From Chitinophaga deserti (GTDB lineage Bacteria; Bacteroidota; Bacteroidia; Chitinophagales; Chitinophagaceae): a DNA stretch of 64,000 bases. A program made the translations under genes and the position numbers. The notes beneath the pieces are model-generated. The model made no database searches. It was not told the DNA's origin and was given only the letters and a program-made list of their open reading frames with translations. This document shows positions 1-9,032 of the stretch, piece after piece. Where the stretch lies: positions 62,001-126,000 of the forward strand of contig NZ_QFFK01000001.1 of assembly GCF_003149455.1 (NCBI RefSeq), read 5' to 3'. The stretch's first letter is position 1. Every line of letters begins with the position of its first letter.

Positions 1-744
1 ACCCTGAGCGCACGGCATTGGGAATGGTTGAACCGCAGCATACAGCAAAAGAGTGTACAGAAGATGATGCAGCGTGTGGCCAACAATAAGTACGACCAGC
101 TATACTGTGAGCGCTATACCGGTTTGCGCTGGAAGCATATACCCAGCTATTGCGGTCATGTAAGCGAACGATGGGCACCGGAGCTGCCTGCATTTCTTTT
201 AGACAGCAGGGAGCTTACCATCCGCCTGCGGCAGGCCCGGCTCGTACACAAAAGTACACTGGGCCGCTACCAGTGGAGCGACCTTGTGAGGTATGCAGGG
301 ATAGTAGTAATTCCTTACAATGTATCCGTGATGTCGGTATTTGAATATTACACCGCCTGCATTCCGCTCTTCTTCCCATCCAAAAAATTCTGTCTGGAGC
401 TGTACCGGCAATATGCCGGCCTCGGCGTGCTCTCGGAAGTATCCTGGTTACAGGTGCAGGAAACATCGGCTCCGCCGGCCATCCATGGCGGAGACGCCGA
501 CCCTAATCTTACCGGGCAGGTAGGAGTACTGGAACACTGGATCAACTTCTGTGACTGGTACGATGAAGGATGGATGCCCCATATCACCTTCTTCGAGTCC
601 TTTTCGGATCTCGACGAACAACTGCGCTCCGCTGATCTGGCAGGGATATCCGAAAACATGCGCCGCCATAATATCGTCAGAAAGCAAAAGATAGAAGCGT
701 TGTGGACGGAACAATTGTCAGACATCAACAAATCAAGCACATGA
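1..744 (+). CDS. GT-B-like glycosyltransferase, 5' end missing
   Basis: The reading frame is open to the window edge, so the N-terminus is missing; the TTG at 28 is only the first possible start inside the window. The visible 247 residues look like the C-terminal half of a GT-B fold sugar transferase: a segment reading DLVRYAGIVVIPYN, then SVMSVFEYYTACIPLFFPS, which matches the donor-binding stretch of capsule-type glycosyltransferases (Ser/Pro-rich loop plus a Glu in the FE pair). No membrane segment is visible. It overlaps the next gene by four bases (ATGA), so translation is probably coupled and the two work together. Donor and acceptor sugars cannot be read from the sequence. The glycosyltransferase assignment is by pattern only. 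Confidence 0.55.
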   Translation, partial: TLSARHWEWLNRSIQQKSVQKMMQRVANNKYDQLYCERYTGLRWKHIPSYCGHVSERWAPELPAFLLDSRELTIRLRQARLVHKSTLGRYQWSDLVRYAGIVVIPYNVSVMSVFEYYTACIPLFFPSKKFCLELYRQYAGLGVLSEVSWLQVQETSAPPAIHGGDADPNLTGQVGVLEHWINFCDWYDEGWMPHITFFESFSDLDEQLRSADLAGISENMRRHNIVRKQKIEALWTEQLSDINKSST

Positions 745-1358
745 AAAAGATCATATCATTCTCCCTCTGGGGCAATAAACCAATGTATTGGCAGGGAGCG
801 GTCAAAAACGTTGAACTCGCCAGGCAGCTGTATCCCGGCTGGGTATGCCGGTTTTATACAGACCGGAATGCACCGGCCGGCCTGATAAGGATGATAGAAA
901 AAACGGATAGTGAAGTAGTGCTGGTAAACCCATCGGATGAATTTGCGGGGCTGTTCTGGCGGTTTTATGCGGCGGAAGATGCAGATATTATGATATGCCG
1001 CGATACCGACTCCCGGATATCGGAAAGAGAAGTGAAAGCGGTAGACCAGTGGCTGGACAGCGGCTGTCACTTCCACATTATGCGCGACCATCCGCAGCAT
1101 ACCTCACTGATTATGGGTGGTATGTGGGGATGCAGGAATATGGAGGGGATGCAATCACTGATAGACAACTATCCACACAAATGTCTGAAAGGAACCGATC
1201 AGCTCTTTCTGTCACACAACATATACCCGCAGGTCAAAGAACACGCCATGATCCACGACAGCTATCAGCTTTTCGGTGATGGGATTGACTTCCCTACCCC
1301 CCGGGCAACCGGGGAATTTATTGGCAGTGTGTATGATGAGTATGACCAGCCGATGTAG
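741..1358 (+). CDS. Small DxD-type glycosyltransferase
   Basis: A 205-residue cytosolic protein. The start is the ATG of the ATGA overlap with the preceding gene; the N-terminus then reads MKKIISFSLWG, a typical beta-strand opening of a nucleotide-sugar-binding fold. A DTD triplet at about residues 88-90 (context ICRDTDSR) is the expected metal/nucleotide-sugar motif of GT-A enzymes, and a following MRDHPQH and GGMWGCRN segment resembles acceptor-side loops of small bacterial transferases. The gene sits between two other sugar transferase-like genes and upstream of an exporter. Inference: it adds a sugar to the product handled by this locus. The substrate is unknown. Confidence 0.6.
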   Translation: MKKIISFSLWGNKPMYWQGAVKNVELARQLYPGWVCRFYTDRNAPAGLIRMIEKTDSEVVLVNPSDEFAGLFWRFYAAEDADIMICRDTDSRISEREVKAVDQWLDSGCHFHIMRDHPQHTSLIMGGMWGCRNMEGMQSLIDNYPHKCLKGTDQLFLSHNIYPQVKEHAMIHDSYQLFGDGIDFPTPRATGEFIGSVYDEYDQPM

Positions 1359-1386
1359 TAACATTCTTCATTCTGAACTCAATCCA

Positions 1387-2256
1387 ATGAAAATAAAAGT
1401 CCGGGTTACCTGTTTCTGGGAAAGCGACGAAAACTATCTGAATACCCTTCGTTTATATGGCGGGGGAAGCCTTCAGTGGAAGAACCTGGAATTTGTGACG
1501 GGAGGTGATTATGATGTGCTCATCATACTAACCCGGCCAAACGAATTACTGTCTGCCTACGATCCCCGAAAGGCCATTCTCTTCCATACCGAGCCGCCGC
1601 GCTCTACCAACAGGCGAAGCATCTCCTGCAGCCGTACTGAGGAAATGTACCTGCCACTTCCCTTTCTGCCTGCACAGATAACGGGTGCCCTGCGCCATGG
1701 CGGGAATGGAACACGCATCCTTAAATCGAAATTATTGTCTTGCATCACGAGCGACCTCAATTTTATGGAAGGTCATTTCTTCAGGCTGCGGATGGTACAC
1801 CTGCTCGACCAGGTGATAGAAGACGGACTGGATGTTTGGGGTAAGCACCATGGCAATACCTTTTTTGAAGATATCCGGAAATATCGCGGAGAATTAGAAC
1901 AGAAATACGACGGCCTGTGGCCGTATGAATACCATTTTATCAGCGAAAACTCTTTCGTACCCGGATATTTCACAGAAAAGATCACAGACCCCATCATAAC
2001 AGAAACACTGTGCTTTTACGATGGCTGCACCAACCTGGAGCAGTTCATCGATGAAAGGGCTTTTGTAAGGGTGGATGTAAAGGAGCCCCATTCGGCGGCT
2101 GAAAAGATGATTGAATCTATCCGGGATAATGCATATCGCAAGCGGATAAAATATATCAGGCAACAGAAGAAACGGCTCCTGACCCGGCTGAACCCGTTGA
2201 ATATAATCTGGATGGCCGCTAACGGCCGTGATGTGCTGAAGGAATGTACGTTATGA
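1387..2256 (+). CDS. GT10 fucosyltransferase-like protein
   Basis: A 289-residue protein; the ATG at 1387 is chosen because the sequence then starts with a beta strand (MKIKVRVTCFW), while upstream codons overlap the previous gene. The C-terminal half has the hallmark of family GT10 (alpha-1,3/4-fucosyltransferases): FISENS followed by GYFTEK at about residues 184-198, then a region equivalent to the family's donor-binding loop (ITETLCFYDG). GT10 enzymes transfer fucose from GDP-fucose. A weaker N-terminal acceptor domain includes ILFHTEPP. It follows the DxD transferase by 28 bases and precedes the exporter by 24 bases, so all are probably one operon. Related sugars such as 6-deoxyheptose are also possible donors. 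Confidence 0.7.
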   Translation: MKIKVRVTCFWESDENYLNTLRLYGGGSLQWKNLEFVTGGDYDVLIILTRPNELLSAYDPRKAILFHTEPPRSTNRRSISCSRTEEMYLPLPFLPAQITGALRHGGNGTRILKSKLLSCITSDLNFMEGHFFRLRMVHLLDQVIEDGLDVWGKHHGNTFFEDIRKYRGELEQKYDGLWPYEYHFISENSFVPGYFTEKITDPIITETLCFYDGCTNLEQFIDERAFVRVDVKEPHSAAEKMIESIRDNAYRKRIKYIRQQKKRLLTRLNPLNIIWMAANGRDVLKECTL

Positions 2257-2280
2257 TTACTGGTTGTAAAATGTTACTGC

Positions 2281-4467
2281 ATGGAATTCCCGTTTTATAA
2301 GCAACTGAATGAAATGGATTGCGGCCCTACCTGCCTGAGAATGATTTCCAGGCACTACGGCCGTCATTATAATACCGATACCATCCGGCAAAAATCCGGT
2401 TTCAGCAAGCAGGGTGTTACATTGCTGGGTATCAGTGAAGCAGCGGAGTCGCTAGGCTTCAGGACACGTGGTGTAAAAATCACTCACAGTAAAATACTGA
2501 CTATCGAACAGCCATCCATCCTGCACTGGAATCAGAACCATTTCGTGGTCCTTATTTCCATTACAAAGCGGGGGGCAAAGGTAGCAGACCCTGCCCGGGG
2601 CATCGTGCAATTTTCTACAACAGAATTCCTGCAGGCCTGGTTATCCGATCATAATGAACAACAGGAAAGAACCGGCACTGTACTCCTGCTAGAACCAACA
2701 CCCGCTTTTTATGAAGAGCAGGGCGATAAAGAGAACAAGCTCAAATGGGGAAACATCACCCGTTATTTACGCACCAGCAAATGGCAGATCACACAGGTTT
2801 TCCTTTCATTACTGATAGGCTCTGTGCTGCAGCTGATACTCCCATTCCTTTCCCAGAGCATGGTGGATACGGGTATCAATACCCGCAACATGCAGTATAT
2901 AACGATCGTGCTGGTGGCCCAGCTGACGCTGACCTTCAGCGGTACGGTCGTTGAATTTATCCGGAACCGGCTGCAGCTTCGGATATCCAATGTCGTCAAC
3001 CTGTCTATCCTGTCAGATTTCTGGATCAAATTAACGCGGCTCCCCCTTTCGTATTTCGATACGCATCATACGGGAGACACTATCCAGCGGATAGGTGATA
3101 ATAAGCAGATACAATCTTTCCTCACCAGTCATGCCCTGAGCAGTATATTCTCCGTCATTAATTTTTTCCTGTATGCCATCATACTCATGACCTACAGTGT
3201 ACCCCTGTTCCTGATTTTTTCTGCCGGCAGTGTGCTGTACTTCCTCTGGATACGCCTCTTCATGCGTATCAGGAGAAAGATCAATTATGCCACTTTCCAT
3301 GCCTCTGCCAAAGAAAATAACGCCACCCTTCAGCTGGTACAGGGCATGCAGGAAATAAGGCTTAACAATGCCGAGCAGCTAAAGCGCTGGGAGTGGGAAA
3401 ATATACAGGCAGGTATATTCAAACTGAATTTCAAAAGTCTAAACTACGGCCAATGGCAATCGGCCGGAGCATTGTTCATCAACCAGGGGAAGGATATTGT
3501 GCTGAGCTTCACGGTAGCGCAGCTGGTAGTACAGGGGCATCTCACATTCGGCGCCATGATTGCCATACAATATATCATCGGCCAGCTTAACGGCCCTGTG
3601 CAGCAGTTTATCGGGCTATCTCAAAGCATACAGGATGCCCGTATCAGCATGGAAAGGCTTAACGAAATCCATCATATGGAAGATGAGGAACCCGCAGGAA
3701 AATCGTTCTCCCGGCAACTTCCGCAAGACCATGATATCAGCATCACCAGCCTTTCATTCACTTACCCTACCACCGGGAGTGATCCTGTACTGGAAAAGAT
3801 CGATCTCACGATACCCGAAGGCAAGGTAACCGCCATTGTAGGAGCCAGCGGCAGCGGTAAAACCACGCTGATCAAACTGCTGTTGAAAATATACCAGCAA
3901 TATCAGGGGGATATCAGAATCGGCGGCAGCCCCTTCAGCCATATCAGCCCGTCTTTCTGGCGGAAACAATGCGGCGCAGTTTTGCAGGACGGGTATATTT
4001 TCAACGATACCATCGCACGCAACATTGCGGTGGGCGATGAATATGTGGATCATGAAAAACTTGTTTACAGTTGCAACATTGCCAATATCCTCCCCTTTAT
4101 AGAAACGCAGCCCAATGGCTTCAATACCCTGCTGGGCGCGGAGGGCGCCGGCATCAGCCAGGGGCAGCGCCAACGCCTGCTGATAGCCCGTGCCGTTTAC
4201 AAAGATCCGAAATACCTGTTTTTCGACGAAGCCACCAACGCGCTTGACGCCAACAACGAAAAAACGATCGTTGAAAACCTTCAGCAATTCTTTACCGGAA
4301 GAACGGTGGTAGTAGTGGCGCACCGGCTGAGTACGGTTAAAAACGCGGATAAAATAATAGTCCTGGAAAAGGGAAGGATCTGCGAAGAAGGTACCCACCT
4401 TTCGCTGACCCGGCAAAAAGGAAAATATTTTGAGCTGGTGAAGAACCAGCTGGAATTAGGTAATTGA
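2281..4467 (+). CDS. C39 peptidase-containing ABC exporter
   Basis: A 728-residue inner-membrane exporter of the bacteriocin/RiPP-processing type. The N-terminal C39 cysteine peptidase domain (about 1-140) has Gln8, the catalytic Cys14 in DCGPTC, His87 in NHFVVL and Asp103 in DPARG, so it looks active. The membrane domain spans about 170-450. The ATPase domain has Walker A GASGSGKTT near 521, signature SQGQRQR near 625, Walker B YLFFDEAT near 648 and the H-loop AHRLS near 680. Such proteins cut leader peptides after a double-glycine-type site and export the core. The HlyD gene lies 8 bases downstream. No precursor peptide is visible inside the window; it may lie upstream. Confidence 0.93.
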   Translation: MEFPFYKQLNEMDCGPTCLRMISRHYGRHYNTDTIRQKSGFSKQGVTLLGISEAAESLGFRTRGVKITHSKILTIEQPSILHWNQNHFVVLISITKRGAKVADPARGIVQFSTTEFLQAWLSDHNEQQERTGTVLLLEPTPAFYEEQGDKENKLKWGNITRYLRTSKWQITQVFLSLLIGSVLQLILPFLSQSMVDTGINTRNMQYITIVLVAQLTLTFSGTVVEFIRNRLQLRISNVVNLSILSDFWIKLTRLPLSYFDTHHTGDTIQRIGDNKQIQSFLTSHALSSIFSVINFFLYAIILMTYSVPLFLIFSAGSVLYFLWIRLFMRIRRKINYATFHASAKENNATLQLVQGMQEIRLNNAEQLKRWEWENIQAGIFKLNFKSLNYGQWQSAGALFINQGKDIVLSFTVAQLVVQGHLTFGAMIAIQYIIGQLNGPVQQFIGLSQSIQDARISMERLNEIHHMEDEEPAGKSFSRQLPQDHDISITSLSFTYPTTGSDPVLEKIDLTIPEGKVTAIVGASGSGKTTLIKLLLKIYQQYQGDIRIGGSPFSHISPSFWRKQCGAVLQDGYIFNDTIARNIAVGDEYVDHEKLVYSCNIANILPFIETQPNGFNTLLGAEGAGISQGQRQRLLIARAVYKDPKYLFFDEATNALDANNEKTIVENLQQFFTGRTVVVVAHRLSTVKNADKIIVLEKGRICEEGTHLSLTRQKGKYFELVKNQLELGN

Positions 4468-4475
4468 TATAGACC

Positions 4476-5822
4476 ATGGAAAACGATCTCATCCATCATC
4501 CACATCTGAATGGAACAACTACCCTGCTTCCTTCGGAAACCATACATCAGCCGGCCAGGCGGTCTGAACTGGCGCAGGAAGTCATCAGCCATCAACCGGG
4601 GTTCATGGAGAAGTGGGCGCTGTGCTTCTTTGCAGGCATATTGCTGGTACTGGGTTTTATCACCTGGTTTATCCGCTACCCAGATATTATCGAAGGCCGC
4701 GCAACGCTGACGGCGGAGAATGCCCCCAAAGAAATCACCATCATGCACGACGGGCGCCTGATCCGCCTATTTACGCCGGATAGTATGAAAGTGAAGAAAA
4801 ACGAAGTGCTGGGATGGATTGAAAGTACTGCCAGCCACCAGGAAGTACTCAGTCTGTCGGGCAAACTCGATACCGGCCTGCTTCTATTACAAAGCAACAG
4901 GTATGCAGCGGTAGTCAGTTGCTTTTCCGCTTACCATCACAACCTCGGCGAAGTGCAGGAGCCTTACCGCCAATTTATAATTGCCCTGCAGCAATTCGAT
5001 GACTACCTGGTAAACGGCTACTACGCCCGCGAAGCCGGTTTGCTGAAAACGGATGTGGAAACGCTGGATGAAACACGGGGAACCATTGAGAACCAACTGG
5101 AACTGACTAAACAGGATCTTCAAATTGCGGAAGAGAGCTTTGTCATGAATAAAACGTTGTTTGATGGAAAGATCATAGCGCGGGAGGAATACCGGAACGA
5201 ACAGAGCAGATTCCTCAGCAAAAAAATGGTGGTGCCGCAACTGAATGCTTCCCTGCTGGCAAATATGTCCCAGAAAAGGGACAAGCAAAAAGAGATCGCC
5301 AGAATGGAACATGACATTTCCCGGCAAAGGGTACTTTTTATGCAGACCCTGCTTTCCTTCCGCCAGGTTGTTGACGAATGGAAAAAGAAGTACACCATTA
5401 TAGCACCCATTGCAGGAGACCTGGTGCTGGATGTACCGGTACAGGAAAACCAGTTCCTTCAGCAGGGCAGGCGCATCGGCTATATAACTCCCGGGCAGAG
5501 CAGGTATTTTGCTGAAATCCATTTACCCCAGGCTAACCTGGGGAAGATAGATACCGGCCTCCAGGTGCAATTACGGTTTGCCGCATACCCTTACCAGGAA
5601 ACGGGGTATGTAAAAGGCACGATCAACTATGTATCCAAAGTGGCAACCGACAGCGGGCTGGTGGCTACCGTGCAGCTGGATAATGGCCTCATGACCAACC
5701 AGCAGGTGCCGCTGGTTTATAAAACAGGGCTTCAGGCGCAGGGGCTCGTCATTACCAAAAACATGCGGCTGATCGACCGGCTGATGCATAACCTGTTCAG
5801 GAATCTGGCAGTCAACCCCTGA
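4476..5822 (+). CDS. HlyD-family secretion adaptor
   Basis: A 448-residue periplasmic adaptor with a cytosolic N-terminus of about 45 residues, one membrane anchor (about 46-67, WALCFFAGILLVLGFITWFI), a biotinyl-lipoyl-like half near 80-115 (PKEITIMHDGRLIRLF), a long alpha-helical hairpin rich in Glu/Lys/Gln (about 190-310) and a C-terminal beta-barrel-like part. It would link the C39 ABC exporter to an outer-membrane channel. It directly follows that transporter, and a strong hairpin with a T-run closes the operon right after the stop codon. A TolC-type partner is not present in the window. Confidence 0.9.
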   Translation: MENDLIHHPHLNGTTTLLPSETIHQPARRSELAQEVISHQPGFMEKWALCFFAGILLVLGFITWFIRYPDIIEGRATLTAENAPKEITIMHDGRLIRLFTPDSMKVKKNEVLGWIESTASHQEVLSLSGKLDTGLLLLQSNRYAAVVSCFSAYHHNLGEVQEPYRQFIIALQQFDDYLVNGYYAREAGLLKTDVETLDETRGTIENQLELTKQDLQIAEESFVMNKTLFDGKIIAREEYRNEQSRFLSKKMVVPQLNASLLANMSQKRDKQKEIARMEHDISRQRVLFMQTLLSFRQVVDEWKKKYTIIAPIAGDLVLDVPVQENQFLQQGRRIGYITPGQSRYFAEIHLPQANLGKIDTGLQVQLRFAAYPYQETGYVKGTINYVSKVATDSGLVATVQLDNGLMTNQQVPLVYKTGLQAQGLVITKNMRLIDRLMHNLFRNLAVNP

Positions 5823-5830
5823 TATAATGC

Positions 5831-5864
5831 AAAAGACCCGTGCAGGTGCACAGGTCTTTTTTTT
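5831..5864. terminator. Bidirectional intrinsic terminator
   Basis: An 8-bp stem (AAAAGACC / GGTCTTTT) with an inner GTGCAGGTGCAC loop, followed by eight or more T on the plus strand and preceded by an A-run. It lies between the HlyD stop codon and the convergent GH43 stop codon, and can serve both. Confidence 0.8.
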
Positions 5865-5892
5865 GGTTATTCACTCAGATGATTGGTACAGA

Positions 5893-7503
5893 TTAAGGAT
5901 TGGCGCCATTAAAACGGAACCAGTTAAAATCGGCATATCCGCCTGCTCCTTCTGCTGTAAGGCTATAGTTGATGAGTGCAAAGCGGTTGGCGGTCCAGTC
6001 GAGGCCCAGGCCCATTTTCAGGGTGTCCCCGAATGGGTGGAACGTTTTACCATCAGTGCTGTAAGCGAAAGTGGCGAGGTAGTCTGTATGCGTTATGTTA
6101 GCCCGCAGCCATATTTTGGAATGCGGGAAGCTGGCGATGCTATCCATCACTTTTCCGTCATTAACCATAATAAGCCTGTTTCCCCCGGGATCCTTTTGTA
6201 CGGCAATGAATGCATACGGGAATTGAAACACACCGAATCCAGCCACGTTACCGGGCTTAAGGCCGCTTACGTCCATTTCCACTACACCTTCTGAAGCGGG
6301 GCCCTGTACGCGTTGTGTGAGGGTATTGCGGGCAGATTTGAGGTCCGCAGCAGTTGAGGCTTTCAGGCGCATGTACCCTTTCCTTTCCGTCAGCGACCAT
6401 TTACTGTTATCCGGGTTATGGTTCCATTGCCACTGCAGGCCCAGCCGGCTGTTATTGAACTCGTCAGTAGCGGCAGGGTTCATCACCCGGTACGTTTTAC
6501 CAACATCGGGTTTCTTCCCGGAAGCATAGCCTTTCCCGTTATCACCAAGGATGGGCCACCCGTCTACCCATTTAACGGGCACCAGGTGAGGTACACGGCC
6601 AATGGGGCCACGGTCCTGCATAATGATGAACCACCATTCCCCGTTCTTCAGCTGCACCATTCCGCCCTGGTGCAGGCCGTTATTGGGATAAGAGCTTTCG
6701 TCCTGATAAATTACTTTGCTTTCATATGGACCGGTTATGGATTTGCTTCGCAGGCACATCTGCCAGCCTTCTGTACCACCGGCGGGGTTGGTGATGTAGT
6801 AGTAACCGTTGATCTTATACATGTGCGAGCCCTCCATCGAATACTCCGGGTAATAGGCCGTAGATCCCTGCGGCCGGGGAACGCGCCCCTTCCAGATCTG
6901 AACGGGCTTGCCATCACCTTTCGCGGATTGCACATCGGCATTCAGTTCGGTGAGGTAAAGGGTACCTGCACCGTGCACTACATAAACCCGGCCATCGTCG
7001 TCGAAGAAAAGGCCCGGGTCATACAAATACTGGGGAAATATGGTGCGCTTCCAGGGGCCTTTTACATCGTCTGCAATGCAGATGGAAAAGCGGCCGCTGT
7101 CGGAGCCATAGCCTTTGGGGGTGCAAAACCCTACATAGAACTTCCCGTTGTGATGGCGGATGGTATTGGCCCAGGAGCCGTTCAGGTACATGTTACCGCC
7201 CTGCATATCGAACCGGGGGTCTTCGTCGTAACGGTCTACCGCATAGCCTGCCATTTCCCAATTCACGAGGTCTTTAGAGCGGAGGATGGGGCAACCCGGC
7301 ACGTAGTGCATGCTGGTGGATATGAAATAGAAATAGTCGCCCACGCGGATCACGTCAGGATCGGGCCAGTCGCCCCACAGGAAAGGGTTTTTAAAAGTGC
7401 CGTTACCATTATCGGCAGTGTAGATAGTTGACGGTGCTTTTTGCGCCAACAGCAGCCCGCTCCCGGGGCTTATCAGGAAAAAAATAAAGAGTAGCAGCCT
7501 CAT
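5893..7503 (-). CDS. GH43 glycosidase (beta-xylosidase / arabinofuranosidase type), secreted
   Basis: A 536-residue protein with an N-terminal signal peptide (about 1-20, ending LLLAQ). The five-bladed propeller domain carries the GH43 catalytic set: Asp48 in WPDPDV (general base), Asp162 in YDPGLF (pKa modulator) and Glu224 in SMEGSH (general acid). A C-terminal beta-sandwich (about 350-530, starting ATDEFNN) resembles the xylosidase C-terminal module found in many GH43 proteins. These enzymes release xylose or arabinose from plant hemicellulose side chains; exact linkage cannot be told. It stands alone on the minus strand, next to but not obviously co-transcribed with the SusCD operon to its right. 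The upstream 490 bases contain several repeat elements. Confidence 0.9.
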   Translation of the reverse strand: MRLLLFIFFLISPGSGLLLAQKAPSTIYTADNGNGTFKNPFLWGDWPDPDVIRVGDYFYFISTSMHYVPGCPILRSKDLVNWEMAGYAVDRYDEDPRFDMQGGNMYLNGSWANTIRHHNGKFYVGFCTPKGYGSDSGRFSICIADDVKGPWKRTIFPQYLYDPGLFFDDDGRVYVVHGAGTLYLTELNADVQSAKGDGKPVQIWKGRVPRPQGSTAYYPEYSMEGSHMYKINGYYYITNPAGGTEGWQMCLRSKSITGPYESKVIYQDESSYPNNGLHQGGMVQLKNGEWWFIIMQDRGPIGRVPHLVPVKWVDGWPILGDNGKGYASGKKPDVGKTYRVMNPAATDEFNNSRLGLQWQWNHNPDNSKWSLTERKGYMRLKASTAADLKSARNTLTQRVQGPASEGVVEMDVSGLKPGNVAGFGVFQFPYAFIAVQKDPGGNRLIMVNDGKVMDSIASFPHSKIWLRANITHTDYLATFAYSTDGKTFHPFGDTLKMGLGLDWTANRFALINYSLTAEGAGGYADFNWFRFNGANP

Positions 7504-7992
7504 GTTATTGTTTGTTCGTCTTAATTAATCACTGTAATGAGGAAACGCCGAAGGTATGCCCATACCGGATGGCTGACACCCATTATGTTGATAAAAACCG
7601 ATGGTATTTTTGCCGGACATTTGCCATGTTCCGGATAGCAACAAGTGGATGCTGCATAGGAATAAAAGGTATTCATGAACTGATACAATGCACTCACAAG
7701 CTTATTACTTCCTTATTACAAGCTTATTACCGGGTAGCATCTACGTAGCATGTACGCGACAACTATAGGTGAACTGGCAATCTTGTTCGGAGATGAGGTG
7801 GACTTGATGCGGAGGTGGTGCGGATGCGGTGCGGAGGTGGGGTTTTACTGGTGGCGGGAAGGGAAAGGGGAGATTGGGTTCTTATAGCCCATGGCATTGG
7901 CTGGCGGAGGAGTGGCCTGCCGGGTAGTTTTGGGTTCCATATTATCTGATATTTAATTAGTTATAACAAAATCTCTCTATTATGGCGATTCT
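7504..7992. other. Gene-free stretch with short repeats upstream of GH43
   Basis: No convincing reading frame. Visible elements: an inverted repeat GGTATG-CC-CATACC at 7553-7566; an imperfect inverted repeat CCGGACAT / ATGTTCCGG at 7613-7634; two copies of ACAAGCTTATTAC at 7696 and 7718; two copies of TGCGGAGGTGG at 7808 and 7830; and four G-runs at 7856-7878. The left half is the likely promoter and control region of the GH43 gene; the rest is the 3' region of the next minus-strand gene. Confidence 0.6.
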
Positions 7993-8766
7993 CTATTCCC
8001 GTTGCGTGATCAGCTGCCCGTTGTGAGTGTGAACCGGTTTGTGAACGATGGGGCGTGGCGGGTAAGAGAGATGCTTATGGGGATTAGAAGGAGTGGCCAC
8101 CACTTTCTTTGGTTGTTCTTCTACTACGGCAATGATATCTGCTGCTTCACACTTCCTGTCGCGGATGTCAAAATCATCGAAAAACTGCTTTACCTGTAAC
8201 GCTACTACCAGGGTGCCTTTACCGGGTACATTTACCCACAAATCCCCGCCTTCGAAGTTCTGGAAGCGTTCGTTCAGATCAATGCTCAGCACGGCGGTGT
8301 CTGTACCTGTTATAGTACGGGTACTGAAATCAATCCGGGAAGCGATTACCTTGATCTCCATGCGGACGGCTTTTTTAAATCGCTGAAAGCATTGCGGTGG
8401 AATATGGAGCCTGCCGTCTTTAGTGAATACAGGCGGCGGGCCGAAGTATTTATTAAGCCCCGTGTAACCATTAAACCGGAATCCTTTCAGGCCTGCGTGG
8501 TTGTTTCTGCCTGCTTCTAAAATGTAGCTGTTGAGGCGGTTTACCAGCGCACGGTCGGGGAAGATGTCCAGGTGCGGCCTGATGGCATTGCGGACAAGAG
8601 CACCTTTACGGCTGGCTGCGCCGAACATTTTAGCAGCACGGCGGGTGTTAGCAGTTTGCCGCACGGTGTCAGGAACGGTGCGTAAACAGTGCTTACCATT
8701 GCGCTTGTAGGCAATGATATTGCCGAGCCTTCCGGTAAAGGGGATGAGAGAATCTAAGATGGCCAT
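7993..8766 (-). CDS. Hypothetical basic protein, DUF6266-like N-terminus
   Basis: A 257-residue protein without signal peptide or membrane segment. The ATG at 8766 is preferred over an upstream one because the protein then opens MAILDSLIPFTGRLGNIIAY, like the family of small Bacteroidota proteins that begin with a Gly-rich loop followed by a basic stretch (KRNGKHCLRTVPDTVRQTANTRRAAKMFG). The N-terminal 70 residues are rich in Arg/Lys; the middle contains GLKGFRFNGYTGLNKYFG; the C-terminus is rich in His, Pro and Lys. Similarity in layout to DUF6266 proteins is an impression, not proven. No function is assigned. It is flanked by non-coding sequence on both sides and appears monocistronic. Confidence 0.6.
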   Translation of the reverse strand: MAILDSLIPFTGRLGNIIAYKRNGKHCLRTVPDTVRQTANTRRAAKMFGAASRKGALVRNAIRPHLDIFPDRALVNRLNSYILEAGRNNHAGLKGFRFNGYTGLNKYFGPPPVFTKDGRLHIPPQCFQRFKKAVRMEIKVIASRIDFSTRTITGTDTAVLSIDLNERFQNFEGGDLWVNVPGKGTLVVALQVKQFFDDFDIRDRKCEAADIIAVVEEQPKKVVATPSNPHKHLSYPPRPIVHKPVHTHNGQLITQRE

Positions 8767-8896
8767 AATATTGAGTTTTTTGTTATCCCTTAATATACAA
8801 AAAGCGCACCGGAAGTGTGGGTGATTGGCATTAGAAGGCATTCAATATCAGTGCATTAAGGGTTGCGAAACATCGAAGGCTAATCGTACTAAAGCA

Positions 8897-8942
8897 TAGA
8901 TATTTTCGAAGCAGACTGCATCGCGATTTAGATGTTTTCGAA
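8897..8942. repeat. Direct repeat TAGATRTTTTCGAA
   Basis: Two 14-bp copies (8897-8910 and 8929-8942) differing at one base, starting 32 bp apart, about 130-175 bp upstream of the minus-strand basic protein gene. They could be a paired regulator site; no known motif is recognised. Confidence 0.4.
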
Positions 8943-8970
8943 AATTGCATTACTTCCCCCTTAAATAGTA

Positions 8971-9001
8971 AGGGGAGCAATGCCTTGCGGCACGCTCCCC
9001 T
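8971..9001 (-). terminator. Hairpin terminator of the SusCD operon
   Basis: Eight-bp stem AGGGGAGC / GCTCCCCT with an inner TGCC-TTGC-GGCA stem, just downstream of the DUF5007-like stop codon. There is no strong T-run on the minus strand, so termination efficiency is uncertain. Confidence 0.6.
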
Positions 9002-9032
9002 CCATTTTATCCCATGTGCTAGTGAACAAGCT

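Noticed and set aside
6418..7431. Long plus-strand reading frame of 337 codons
   Set aside because: It is antisense to the GH43 gene, which has signal peptide and catalytic motifs; the plus-strand protein has no recognisable domain.
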